Assembly (NCBI GenBank): GCA_029098305.1
Contig: JAQXOB010000044.1
Span: 1 to 48,821, forward strand
Direction: 5' to 3'
DNA: 48,821 nucleotides
DNA from: Clostridia bacterium
GTDB lineage: Bacteria > Bacillota > Clostridia > Oscillospirales > Acutalibacteraceae
Made by a program: the position numbers and the translations under genes. Below are positions 15,131 through 23,824 of the stretch, piece by piece. How positions within the stretch are numbered: position 1 is the stretch's first letter; each line of letters begins with the position of its first letter. The notes under the pieces are model-generated. The model worked only from the letters and a program-made list of their open reading frames with translations. It was not told the origin of the DNA and made no database searches.

Positions 15131-15793
15131 CTATGTTCTGGCAGAAAACTTCATAAGGTCTTCCACTCTGCCTGAAGATATTATGTGCTCTTTTCCATTA
15201 AAAATGTAACTAGGGGTAAAACCCGCGTTAATATCATCTTCCTGCTTGATAGCGAGAATATTGATGTGATATTTTTTACGCACGTCAAGCTCAAGTATGC
15301 TCTTGCCTACCCAGCTTTCAGGCACAGGAGTTTCTGAGATAGAAAACTCAGACGAAATCTCCATAAAATCAAACATATTTTTGGCACTCATCCTCATGGC
15401 AAGTCTTTGTGCGCTGTCTCTTGTGGGATAGACTACTTCATCTGCACCGTTTCTCAGCAAAAACTTAGATTGAATGTCGCTCTCGGCTCTGGATATTACC
15501 TTTTTTGCACCCATTTCGCTAAGAAGTGATGTAACCTCCAGAGAAGACTGAAAATTATCTCCCATTGCAACAAAACAAGCATCAAAATTGCGTATTCCAA
15601 TGGTTTTAAGCACCTCTTGGTTGGTGCAATCCCCTATTTGTGCATCAAGAGCTGTAGAGGATAAGGCTTGTATTCTTTCTTCGTCTGTGTCTATTATCAT
15701 AACATCGTTGCCAAGCTCCGAAAGACGCATTGCAAGCTTAGCACCAAATCTTCCCATTCCTATTACCAAAAAAGACTTCATATCTATTTTCAC
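15131..15793 (-). CDS. ktrA: Potassium uptake regulatory subunit, KtrA/TrkA family
   Basis: This 220-residue cytoplasmic RCK protein gates the KtrB channel in response to nucleotides. It has an N-terminal Rossmann RCK_N domain (FLVIGMGRFGAKLA, acidic IIDTDEERI, IGDCTNQEVL) and a C-terminal RCK_C/TrkA-C domain (from about 135, SISETPVPESWVGKSI). It follows ktrB by 44 nt. The GTG start at 15793 lies immediately after a perfect 9-bp-arm palindrome (15794-15813). The purine-rich ribosome binding site (AAAGGA) is on the far side of that palindrome, so folding may be needed to bring the site to the start. An internal ATG at 15781 is an alternative. Confidence 0.92.
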   Translation of the reverse strand: MKIDMKSFLVIGMGRFGAKLAMRLSELGNDVMIIDTDEERIQALSSTALDAQIGDCTNQEVLKTIGIRNFDACFVAMGDNFQSSLEVTSLLSEMGAKKVISRAESDIQSKFLLRNGADEVVYPTRDSAQRLAMRMSAKNMFDFMEISSEFSISETPVPESWVGKSILELDVRKKYHINILAIKQEDDINAGFTPSYIFNGKEHIISSGRVEDLMKFSART

Positions 15794-15813
15794 AAAGACT
15801 ACAAGTAGTCTTT
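15794..15813 (-). promoter_or_regulatory. Palindrome between ribosome binding site and ktrA start
   Basis: AAAGACTAC / GTAGTCTTT arms with two unpaired central bases directly abut the GTG start. The AAAGGA site is directly upstream, so the hairpin would loop out the spacer. It could be a translational switch or a protein operator within the operon. Confidence 0.5.
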
Positions 15814-15837
15814 CCTTTCATTTTCTTTCGTTAAAAA

Positions 15838-17181
15838 TTAACCAATAAGCACTTTTTCTGTGGGTCGGCTGATTGGAGGCGGTGTACCTCTGGAGGTGAG
15901 TGCTATCAACATAGTGAGACCTCCCAGCCTACCTACATACATCAATGCGCTGATGATAAGCTTTGATATATTTGTCATATCACCGGTGATGCCAAGGCTA
16001 AGCCCAACTGTTCCTATAGCGGAAGACACCTCAAAAAGCACCTCTTTGAGCGTAAAAGGCTCTATAGCACACACAATCATTGTAAACACTAACACAATAC
16101 TGCTATACACCACGAAGATGGCACTTGCATTGTGGATTGTGTCCTCATCAATTCTCTTTTTAAAAGCAATGGTGTTTTTGCCATTGCTTTTAACAGCCGC
16201 CACAAGCCCCAAGAAAAGCACAGCAAGCGTGGTTATCTTCATACCGCCGGCTGTAGAACCTGAGCTACCGCCTATCACCATAAGTATCACAGTGAGAAGA
16301 CTTCCGCTGTCCGATAGAGTGTTAAGGTCATACGTGAAAAAACCTGCTGTTCTCGGCGTGACAGCACTAAACATAGACATCAAAATTCTATTGCCTATGC
16401 TCTCGCCTGCAAATGCATGATTATATTCAAACAAGAAAAACATAATCGCAGGCACAACAATGAGTATCGCCGTGGTGGTAAGCACTATTTTAGAGTGAAG
16501 CTTGTATTCTGAGAAATGCCACTTGTTATTAATAATATCATCCCAAACGACAAATCCCAATCCGCCTATCACGATAAGCGCCATAATTATAATATTTACA
16601 TACGCGTCGTATTTAAACACGCTGAGCGAAGATGAGCTTTCGTAACGCCCCATTAGGTCAAATCCTGCGTTGCAGAATGCCGACACTGAGTGGAACACAG
16701 CGTTATAAAGACCCCTCACGAAACCCATATCCTCGCAAAACCTAAAAGCCAGCATCACAGCGCCTATAAGCTCGATAATGAAGGTTCGTCTGACGATTCG
16801 CTTCATCATTCTGACAACACCGCCTACACCAAAGGTAGCTGTCGATTCCATTATAAGTCGCCTTTCGCCAAGACCTATATTCCTCTTGAACAGGATGGAT
16901 ATCATGGTAAACATACTCATAAAGCCCAATCCGCCTACTTGTATCAGGCATATTATCACGATCTGACCAAAAAGCGACCAGTGCGAAAAGGTGTCATACA
17001 CCGAAAGTCCTGTCACACAAGTAGCAGATGTGGCTGTAAATAATGAATCTACAAAAGGGGTAGCTCTCCCTGCACGTGATGATATAGGCAAGCTGAGCAT
17101 CACACTGCCCAAAAGTATTATACACAGGAAGCCCACCACAAGCACCCTTGTGGGATTTGTTTTTATCTTACTAATTTTCAT
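15838..17181 (-). CDS. ktrB: Potassium transporter membrane subunit, KtrB/TrkH family
   Basis: This 447-residue integral membrane protein has four M1-P-M2 repeats. The four selectivity-filter loops are visible as TCVTGLSVYD, AFCNAGFDL, TPRTAGFFTY and AIGTVGLSLG, each with the filter glycine. The length fits KtrB rather than the longer TrkH. With KtrA it forms a sodium-coupled or ligand-gated K+ uptake channel used in osmoadaptation. The ATG is preceded by AAGGAATT with short spacing. An upstream c-di-AMP riboswitch, common in this context elsewhere, is not visible; only 34 nt separate it from the mutase gene. Confidence 0.94.
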   Translation of the reverse strand: MKISKIKTNPTRVLVVGFLCIILLGSVMLSLPISSRAGRATPFVDSLFTATSATCVTGLSVYDTFSHWSLFGQIVIICLIQVGGLGFMSMFTMISILFKRNIGLGERRLIMESTATFGVGGVVRMMKRIVRRTFIIELIGAVMLAFRFCEDMGFVRGLYNAVFHSVSAFCNAGFDLMGRYESSSSLSVFKYDAYVNIIIMALIVIGGLGFVVWDDIINNKWHFSEYKLHSKIVLTTTAILIVVPAIMFFLFEYNHAFAGESIGNRILMSMFSAVTPRTAGFFTYDLNTLSDSGSLLTVILMVIGGSSGSTAGGMKITTLAVLFLGLVAAVKSNGKNTIAFKKRIDEDTIHNASAIFVVYSSIVLVFTMIVCAIEPFTLKEVLFEVSSAIGTVGLSLGITGDMTNISKLIISALMYVGRLGGLTMLIALTSRGTPPPISRPTEKVLIG

Positions 17182-17215
17182 AATTCCTTAGAGTGATTTC
17201 TCAAAAATCAATACC

Positions 17216-18940
17216 TCAGATATATTTTTTCAAGATTACATTTTCTATATCGTTTAATAGCCTGTCGGTAATATTCTGTGCTTCATCCTTTGAGGAGGCA
17301 TCTGCTGTTATATAGAATTTCACCTTAGGCTCTGTACCTGATGGACGAATAATAACCTTGTTGCCCTTTGCAAGGTCAAATACAAGCACATTTGATTTAG
17401 GCAGGTTTATTACAGCCTTTTCCCCTGTGGCAACATTTATCTCTTCTGATTTTAAATAATCAGAAATCTTTATCACATCATAGCCGGCTATCTGAGATGG
17501 TGCCTCCTCCCTGAGACCCGACATCAAATTTTGCATAGTCTGCAAGCCTGATATACCCTCAAATTCCTTGCTAATGTTAGTATTAATGCAATAGCCGTAC
17601 TTTTTATATATACCATCTATCACATCTGCTAAAGACTTGCCCTGAGATTTATAATAAGCAGCAAGCTCGCACACCAGCATAGACGCCACCACAGCATCCT
17701 TATCACGCACATATGTGCCTGCTAAGTAGCCATAGCTTTCCTCATAACCAAAGACAAATCTGTCTTCTTCACCGTCTTTTTCTAAGAGGCCTATCTGCTC
17801 ACCTATGTATTTAAAGCCTGTAAGCACATTTCTCAGTTCACAGCCATATTCCTTAGCCACTTTGTCTGTAAGTGATGTAGAAACTATCGTTTTCACAGCT
17901 ACAGGCTTCTTTGGCAATGTGCCGTTTCTCTTACGAGAGCTTAGTATATACTCAAGCAATAGCACACCAATTTCGTTGCCGGTGAGGATTCGATAATCAT
18001 CGCCATATTTCACAGCCACGCCCACTCTATCGCTATCAGGGTCGGTAGCAAGCAACAGCTCAGCTTGTTCTGCTTTGCATAAATCTAAGCCTAGTGATAA
18101 AGCTTCTCTGAACTCAGGGTTAGGATAACTGCAAGTAGGGAAATTGCCATCAGGCATCTCCTGCTCTTTCACCACTACTATATTTTTAATTCCGATTGTA
18201 TTCAGCACACGTCTGACAAGCTTGTTGCCGGCACCATTAAGCGGAGTATATACTACCTTGAGGTCACTGCCTTCGCATACACCGGGGTTTACCTGTCTTT
18301 CAAGCACTCTTGAGGTGTATCTGTCATACATCTCATCGCTAACTATCTCGATAATACCATCAGCCAGTGCCTTGTCATAATCGCAAATTTTGATATCACT
18401 AAATATATCAAGCTTTTCTATTTCATTATAAACCTTTTGAGCGCCCTCATCGGTGAGCTGGCATCCATCAGAGCCATAGCATTTGTAGCCGTTATATTTG
18501 GCTGGGTTGTGGCTGGCGGTAATCATAATACCAGCACTGCACCCAAACTCTCTCACCAAATAAGAAAGCACCGGTGTAGGCTGTAGCTCGTTTGTAATAT
18601 ACACCTTGATGCCATTAGCGGCAAGCACTCTGGCAGCCTCTTCAGAAAAAAGCCTTGCTTTTATTCTGGAATCGTGTGCTATAGCGACACTCTTTTTGTC
18701 AAAATTCTTATTAATATAGTCAGCCAGTCCTTGAGTAGCTTTGCGCACTGTGTAAATATTCATTCTGTTAGTGCCGGCGCCTATCACACCTCGAAGTCCT
18801 GCTGTGCCAAAAGATAGATTGCAATAAAAATGCTCTTTCAAAAGCTCCTCGTTATCTATAATAGATTTGAGCTCGTCTGTGATGTCCTTATCGTCTGTGG
18901 CTTTTTCTAACCACAGTTCTGCTTGCTTCCTAAAATCCAT
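17216..18940 (-). CDS. Phosphoglucomutase/phosphomannomutase (alpha-D-phosphohexomutase)
   Basis: This 574-residue cytoplasmic enzyme interconverts hexose 1- and 6-phosphates. It has FGTAGLRGVIGAGTNRMN, the phospho-serine loop ITASHNPAKYNGYK, the metal-binding DPDSDRVGVAV, the sugar-binding GYEESYGYL and the C-terminal RPSGTEPKVKFYI phosphate-binding loop. Its length and the FGTAG start match the PgcA/PGM2 branch. GAGG lies 10 nt before the ATG. The stop is close to the ktrB start, so ktrBA may be partly read through from here, linking sugar flux and potassium genes only by transcription. Confidence 0.93.
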   Translation of the reverse strand: MDFRKQAELWLEKATDDKDITDELKSIIDNEELLKEHFYCNLSFGTAGLRGVIGAGTNRMNIYTVRKATQGLADYINKNFDKKSVAIAHDSRIKARLFSEEAARVLAANGIKVYITNELQPTPVLSYLVREFGCSAGIMITASHNPAKYNGYKCYGSDGCQLTDEGAQKVYNEIEKLDIFSDIKICDYDKALADGIIEIVSDEMYDRYTSRVLERQVNPGVCEGSDLKVVYTPLNGAGNKLVRRVLNTIGIKNIVVVKEQEMPDGNFPTCSYPNPEFREALSLGLDLCKAEQAELLLATDPDSDRVGVAVKYGDDYRILTGNEIGVLLLEYILSSRKRNGTLPKKPVAVKTIVSTSLTDKVAKEYGCELRNVLTGFKYIGEQIGLLEKDGEEDRFVFGYEESYGYLAGTYVRDKDAVVASMLVCELAAYYKSQGKSLADVIDGIYKKYGYCINTNISKEFEGISGLQTMQNLMSGLREEAPSQIAGYDVIKISDYLKSEEINVATGEKAVINLPKSNVLVFDLAKGNKVIIRPSGTEPKVKFYITADASSKDEAQNITDRLLNDIENVILKKYI

Positions 18941-19020
18941 TTATATCGTACCTCTTCTTTATATCCTATGGTAATAACATTACCTATAATTCCTATTATC
19001 CAAAATATTAGATTATATAT

Positions 19021-19049
19021 AATATACCACATTTTTTATATTTTGGCAA
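19021..19049 (-). promoter_or_regulatory. Promoter of the phosphohexomutase gene
   Basis: On the minus strand TTGCCA (19049-19044) and TATATT (19026-19021) are 17 bp apart. It is divergent from the radC-like promoter TTGACG (19135-19140) with CTAAAA (19158-19163), also at 17 bp. Confidence 0.6.
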
Positions 19050-19195
19050 CTTGATTTTGCGATTGTAATATAAAAGTCTTTTAATATTTTTAAAAATTAA
19101 AATTTACTAAACACCGTTTTTTTATATTTTAACATTGACGTAAAATATGTCGATATGCTAAAATTGGCGATATACTATAATGAGGTTATTTTTTT

Positions 19196-19870
19196 ATGAA
19201 AGAAAATCCAAACAGTGGACATAGAAACAGGTTAAGAGAAAAATACTTGTCAGGCGGTATAGAGTTCTTAAAAGACCACGAAGTACTTGAGCTTCTACTC
19301 TTTTATGCTATACCTCGCCGTGACACCAACAAAATAGCCCACAATCTGATAGACTCCTTTGGCTCTTTAAAAGGTGTGTTCGATGCACCGATAGATAAGC
19401 TTATCAAGCTGGAGATATCAGAGAATACAGCTATGTATTTAAAGACTTTTCCATCTGTTCTCAGCTCATATTATTACGATCGCTATATCATCGGAAACAA
19501 ATACATAAGATTTGAGAAATTGCCTGAGATGTTTCTCGACAGATTTTTGCACGAAGAAAATACTGATAACTATGTTATGTTGCTCAACACCAAGCACAAG
19601 AAGCTCTTTTTCGGCACAGTAAACTACGACCACACAGATATGGAAAGTCTGGTATCAAAAATAGTAGCCCTCTCCATAAGATATGACGCATATTATGTAG
19701 TAGTAGGAAAGAACCACTTAAACGAAGACCAAAATCACGAAGAATTTGATAAGGACTTTGTAAGAAAGCTTAATTCTGCACTGGGTATTGTAAATGTAAA
19801 GCTTGCTGATTACATCACCTTCATAAACAATAAAACCTATTCTGCTAACAGAAAACAAATCAAAATTTAG
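19196..19870 (+). CDS. RadC-like protein with degenerate JAMM motif
   Basis: The 224-residue protein starts with the RadC helix-hairpin-helix region (HRNRLREKYLSGG, DHEVLELLLFYAIPRRDTNKIA, SFGSLKGVFDA). It continues into the JAB/MPN-like domain (VMLLNTKHKKLFFG, then VVVGKNHLNEDQNHEEFDKDF and LADYITF). Normal RadC proteins carry HxHPSGxxxPSxxD there; here the first His is Lys and the PSG/PS residues are gone, so the metal site should be lost. It is probably a structural or binding paralogue rather than a metalloprotease; RadC function is itself uncertain. GAGG lies 10 nt before the ATG. Confidence 0.75.
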   Translation: MKENPNSGHRNRLREKYLSGGIEFLKDHEVLELLLFYAIPRRDTNKIAHNLIDSFGSLKGVFDAPIDKLIKLEISENTAMYLKTFPSVLSSYYYDRYIIGNKYIRFEKLPEMFLDRFLHEENTDNYVMLLNTKHKKLFFGTVNYDHTDMESLVSKIVALSIRYDAYYVVVGKNHLNEDQNHEEFDKDFVRKLNSALGIVNVKLADYITFINNKTYSANRKQIKI

Positions 19871-19976
19871 AGCTTTTTATTTATCCATTTTAAATCGCTT
19901 TATCTACATACACTAATTTTATTTAATAGAAAAAACAAAAAATGATGTGACTTTTTGGAATTTTTTAAAAAACTAC

Positions 19977-20005
19977 TTGCATTTTTTGATTTTTTCTGTT
20001 ATCAT
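19977..20005 (+). promoter_or_regulatory. Promoter of rpmB
   Basis: TTGCAT (19977-19982) and TATCAT (20000-20005) are 17 bp apart. AAGGAGG precedes the ATG at 20056. Confidence 0.75.
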
Positions 20006-20055
20006 ACTTAATGTTGTGTATATGTATTCTATTCAGCACTAAGGAGGTGCGATAA

Positions 20056-20244
20056 ATGGCTAAATGCGAAATTTGCGGAAAGAGTATGACTTTCGGTATC
20101 AGAGTTTCTCACTCTCACAGACGTTCCAACAGAACTTGGAAGCCAAATGTAAGACGTGTTAGAGCTGTGGTAAACGGTACTCCTAAGCGTGTTTATGCTT
20201 GCACTCGTTGCTTGCGCTCAGGCAAGGTTACAAGAGCTGTTTAA
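20056..20244 (+). CDS. rpmB: 50S ribosomal protein L28 (zinc-type)
   Basis: This 62-residue basic ribosomal protein has a Cys4 zinc site: CEIC at residues 4-7 and CTRC near 49-52, the C+ form. It shows the standard SHSHRRSNRTWKPNVR core. It is monocistronic with its own promoter, a strong AAGGAGG and a perfect terminator. Presence of the C+ form implies zinc-replete expression; a C- paralogue, if any, is not in this window. Confidence 0.97.
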   Translation: MAKCEICGKSMTFGIRVSHSHRRSNRTWKPNVRRVRAVVNGTPKRVYACTRCLRSGKVTRAV

Positions 20245-20273
20245 TGCTCACTCTTGATGTTTATGCAAAAAAG

Positions 20274-20312
20274 ACGAACAATCGTGATTAGTTAGCACGA
20301 TTGTTCGTTTTT
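20274..20312 (+). terminator. Terminator of rpmB
   Basis: A perfect 13-bp stem (20274-20286/20296-20308, ACGAACAATCGTG and complement) is followed by TTTTTGTTTT. Confidence 0.93.
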
Positions 20313-20405
20313 GTTTTACTTGTAAATAAGCCTATAAACAGTCGGATTTATACCTCTTGTCCAAATTTCAAATGAAAATGGATATATAAAATTTATGGCA
20401 CAAAT

Positions 20406-20449
20406 ATAGCCCTCTATGGCAGTTTTTTTACTGTTCATATGAGGGCTAT
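20406..20449 (-). terminator. Stem-loop downstream of the small membrane protein gene
   Basis: ATAGCCCTC and GAGGGCTAT form a 9-bp outer stem, with CAGT/ACTG pairing inside around a T-rich loop. It lies 3' of the minus-strand gene ending at 20500; there is no strong T run on that strand. Confidence 0.5.
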
Positions 20450-20499
20450 AAAACTATTCTTAATTAAATAGGGTATATAAAGTTATAAGTCCGTTACTC

Positions 20500-20982
20500 T
20501 TAATAATAATATGGTTTGTCGTATGAACTGTCTTCCTTATCTTTTTTAAGCTCATCTTCCAAAATAAAAGTAAAGAAAAATATAATCTTTGAAGCTAATA
20601 AGACTATTGACAACAACATACCCAAGATGATATATAACGATAATAACTCACGACCCATTGATATTAATTTGATCGCTAATATAAAGTATAACGGATGAAT
20701 TATAAATTCCAGAAAGCTTGCAAATTCGGGAATCGCAATTAATATTACCAAAAAGGCTGCATAAGCAATAAGCGTCATATAGGCGTTGTTTATATTTGCA
20801 CCATGTCTTGCAACAAAGTACCATGACACCATAACACATACATAATCTAACTGTATCATTGTCATCACAAATGGCGCTAGTACCTTAAAAAGTATAAAAA
20901 ATATACTACGATGAGTACCAATAAGTACACGTACCTTGCCTTTTAGAGAAAGCTTCTTAAAAGCAGGATTAAATATGTTCAA
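20500..20982 (-). CDS. Small polytopic membrane protein, unknown
   Basis: The 160-residue protein has four hydrophobic helices (about 28-45, 47-58/67-85, 88-105, 110-137) and a charged cytoplasmic C-terminus ending EDSSYDKPYYY. The N-terminal FNPAFKKLSLKGKVRVLIG is basic and may be an amphipathic membrane-contact region. I do not recognise the family. It lies 32 nt downstream of the ROK kinase gene on the same strand, so it is probably cotranscribed with it. Confidence 0.6.
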   Translation of the reverse strand: MNIFNPAFKKLSLKGKVRVLIGTHRSIFFILFKVLAPFVMTMIQLDYVCVMVSWYFVARHGANINNAYMTLIAYAAFLVILIAIPEFASFLEFIIHPLYFILAIKLISMGRELLSLYIILGMLLSIVLLASKIIFFFTFILEDELKKDKEDSSYDKPYYY

Positions 20983-21014
20983 TTATTCTCACCTCTTAAA
21001 TATACAAAATATAT

Positions 21015-21992
21015 TTATTTGTTAAGGAAAGCTGCACCAAGCAACCCGGCATCATTGCCAAGGCTAGCTATGCAGACCTTGGTCTGACGGTCATTGTGCT
21101 TTGTATAGCGTTCCTTTTCTATTATGCTCATCAATGGAACCAAAAGGTTATCTCCTTCACGGCTAACGCCACCGCCAATGCATAATACATCCGGTTGGAA
21201 AATATTAATAGTGTTTACAATTCCACAGGCAAGATATGAGATATATTCGTTTACTACTGAAGTGCCTGTCTTATCTCCGGCTTTCATCGCATTAAACGCT
21301 GTAGCACCATTTATCTTTCTTATATCACCATTTACAGATTTCATTATATATGAATTTAATGGGTTTTCTTTGGCAACCGCATCCTTGGTGAGAGCGATCA
21401 AACCTGTGGCAGATGCATATGCTTCAAAACAGCCATTTCTGCCGCAGCCACATTTGCGACCGTCTTTTACGATTACCATATGGCCCAGCTCTGCTCCTGC
21501 AAAATTAGAGCCACTGTAGATTTCTCCGTTTATTATGATTCCTCCGCCTACGCCTGTGCCAAGAGTGACCACAATAGCGTTTTTTGCTCCTTTTGCAGCT
21601 CCTGCGAGATACTCACCATACGCTGCACAGTTAGCATCATTTTCTATATAAACAGGCTTACCTAAGCGTTCCACCATCATTTTAACAACCTTCCAGTTGT
21701 GAAAATCAAAGTTTGCACTATATTCTATTATGCCTGTATCCTTGTTAACTGCACCGGGTATACCTATACCGATGCTATCTATTTCCTCCATGGTCACCTC
21801 TGCTTTTGTGAGTGCTTTTAGTGCAGCAGCTACCATAGAATCACATATTTCTGTCTCGGGGCGTGGCAAAGATGTTTTTAGCTCTGCCTTTGCAATAATT
21901 TTATAATTATCATCAATTACTCCTGCCACAATGTTTGTGCCGCCTAAGTCTATTCCAACGTGATACATTATATATAAATCACAGCTTATCAC
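21015..21992 (-). CDS. ROK-family sugar kinase, probable glucokinase
   Basis: This kinase of about 317-325 residues phosphorylates glucose or a related hexose. It shows the phosphate-binding HVGIDLGGTNIVAG, the IENDANCAAYGE sugar-binding segment, VTLGTGVGGGIIING, the catalytic/sugar contact GAELGHMVI, and the ROK zinc motif CGCGRNGCFEAYAS, followed by CIGGGVSREG. The furthest start is GTG at 21992. ATG at 21968 gives the more typical N-terminus MYHVGIDLGG, but neither is well spaced from the only AAGGAG (about 22014-22009), which itself can pair with flanking AGAAAG/CTTTCT. Start uncertain; function confident. Confidence 0.9.
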   Translation of the reverse strand: MISCDLYIMYHVGIDLGGTNIVAGVIDDNYKIIAKAELKTSLPRPETEICDSMVAAALKALTKAEVTMEEIDSIGIGIPGAVNKDTGIIEYSANFDFHNWKVVKMMVERLGKPVYIENDANCAAYGEYLAGAAKGAKNAIVVTLGTGVGGGIIINGEIYSGSNFAGAELGHMVIVKDGRKCGCGRNGCFEAYASATGLIALTKDAVAKENPLNSYIMKSVNGDIRKINGATAFNAMKAGDKTGTSVVNEYISYLACGIVNTINIFQPDVLCIGGGVSREGDNLLVPLMSIIEKERYTKHNDRQTKVCIASLGNDAGLLGAAFLNK

Positions 21993-22037
21993 AGTTTATC
22001 TGAGAAAGCTGTCTCCTTTCTGTTATTATATCAATAC

Positions 22038-23573
22038 TCAATCAAAAGAATTTATCAATTGAGCAATATAGCGCTGTATAAGCACAGCATCTTCCATAGA
22101 CACCTTGTTATCTCTGTTTACATCTGCCACTGCATTTTGAAACGGTGTTAATTCTGTTAGCTTTGCAACAGATAATTGTATCAAAACCACATCTTCTAAT
22201 GTAACCTTTCCATCATTATTAACATCTGCCGGCATAGATGGGTGTTTATCATTATTATTCTCATTCAAATCATTGTAATACTTATCCCGTTCTTTATACG
22301 AAGAATAAAGCAAAGATAAATAGTGCTCCGGAAAATGAGCATAAATGATTCCGTTTATATTTTTTTCCAAATCAAAATTAGGCTGATAATATTTTATAAA
22401 CTCGCTTATCGCATGAATCAAGTCTTTATTATCTGTTATTGCAGAGCTGGAGAAATTGGCATCTTCAGACAAATAAGAATCTGTAACAAGGTCTACAAGC
22501 ATCTGCTGAACATAACCACTATAAGATACTTCTGTGATTACATCAGATAAAACATCTGTCACAGTTTGATACACCTTTGATTGTTTTGGACTGCACGGAA
22601 CAACACCTTCATATTCGGTGCCTTTTAACAATTTGTCAAAATAATCCTGAGCCACCTTATCCATAGTATCATTGAGATAAATTGCATTGCCATAGACAGT
22701 ATATCCCCAGTTTCTGAAAGCTGCCATAGGTATAATATCACTAGGTGAAATCACAGCCCAGATATTTCCATCGTTTTGAGTGTTTACGTCTCTGAATTTT
22801 GCCGAAGCAGGACACGCAAAATTATATGAATAAACTCCATCCACCTTGCACAGTTTGTGTATAGTGTCACCGTTTTGAGAATTATTTATCATATGAGTGA
22901 GTACATTTGCAACGGCAGCAGCACGACTGAAGCCTGTAATCCAAAGTTTAACATCTCCTCTATATAGATAGAAGTTACTATCTATATAATCGTTTAAAGA
23001 TGTGTAAACCTCGCTTGCGGCTGTTCTAAAACCATAATGCACATTCATTCCCACTTGGTCATTCTCGCCATACATACGCAAATTGCTTGCCCATTCGCCG
23101 CCGTAGTTTCCACCTCTGATTACTACTGCTAAAACAGTATTATATTTTCCGTCAGAGGTTTTTATTCTTTTTGATGCAAAAGAAAATGCCACTTTATCTT
23201 CACAGTTATTTAGAGGAATATCATAGTTATAAAACTTACTATCCTTAAATCCTAGTTGGTCGTAGGCATATCTGATATTTTGAGTGGCTAATCTACCGTT
23301 AAACGATTTTGAACCAATGCATTCAGGTGCGGTAAATCCTGCCATAGAAAGACCAAGCGATACCATAGACAAGTCATGGTAAAATTCCTTATTATTCCTC
23401 TCAAACATATTGTCGGAATAAGGAAATTGAATTGTCGTTGTCTCGTTTACAGATGATGTCACCTTAAGACTAATAAGCTTTGATGCTGCATCTGCCTCTT
23501 TTGAAAAAGCAGGCATAAAAGCCATTGATAATATTAGAAGAAAAGAAATAATACTTTTTGCTGTTCTTTGCAT
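22038..23573 (-). CDS. Secreted lipase-like alpha/beta hydrolase with C-terminal type I dockerin
   Basis: The 511-residue protein has a Sec signal peptide (1 to about 29, ending near ADAAS) and an alpha/beta-hydrolase domain in which WITGFSRAAAVANVL carries the GxSxA nucleophile elbow. Candidate acid and His residues follow in ISPSDIIPMA and FPEHYL. A Pro-containing linker leads to a type I dockerin: DVNNDGKVTLEDVVLIQ and DVNRDNKVSMEDAVLIQ, two calcium loops each followed by a helix. The dockerin docks to a cohesin on a scaffoldin, so the enzyme is a component of a cellulosome-like complex, possibly an esterase. The second loop has Asn instead of Gly at position 6. AGGAG sits 9 nt before the ATG. 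No cohesin or carbohydrate-binding module is in the window. Confidence 0.87.
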   Translation of the reverse strand: MQRTAKSIISFLLILSMAFMPAFSKEADAASKLISLKVTSSVNETTTIQFPYSDNMFERNNKEFYHDLSMVSLGLSMAGFTAPECIGSKSFNGRLATQNIRYAYDQLGFKDSKFYNYDIPLNNCEDKVAFSFASKRIKTSDGKYNTVLAVVIRGGNYGGEWASNLRMYGENDQVGMNVHYGFRTAASEVYTSLNDYIDSNFYLYRGDVKLWITGFSRAAAVANVLTHMINNSQNGDTIHKLCKVDGVYSYNFACPASAKFRDVNTQNDGNIWAVISPSDIIPMAAFRNWGYTVYGNAIYLNDTMDKVAQDYFDKLLKGTEYEGVVPCSPKQSKVYQTVTDVLSDVITEVSYSGYVQQMLVDLVTDSYLSEDANFSSSAITDNKDLIHAISEFIKYYQPNFDLEKNINGIIYAHFPEHYLSLLYSSYKERDKYYNDLNENNNDKHPSMPADVNNDGKVTLEDVVLIQLSVAKLTELTPFQNAVADVNRDNKVSMEDAVLIQRYIAQLINSFD

Positions 23574-23824
23574 TTTATATCTCTCCTGAAAAAAATGTAA
23601 GTCGAATTTTAATCATAACAATTATGGTTATTTAATAAAATAAGAATTATTGTGTCATAAGACCATAGCAACCCTTATATCCAATTTCATTTATATCTAC
23701 GATAATTCTATCATAACACATGGGTGCAAATCAAGACCTAAAAAAAATAATAATCAAATATACATAAATCATTGTGAATATGCAAAATATAAATATATTA
23801 AATATTATCGAAGGGATGAAGAAG

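Noticed and set aside
17182-17215. Possible c-di-AMP riboswitch before ktrB
   Set aside because: Only 34 nt separate the phosphohexomutase and ktrB genes, far too little for that riboswitch.
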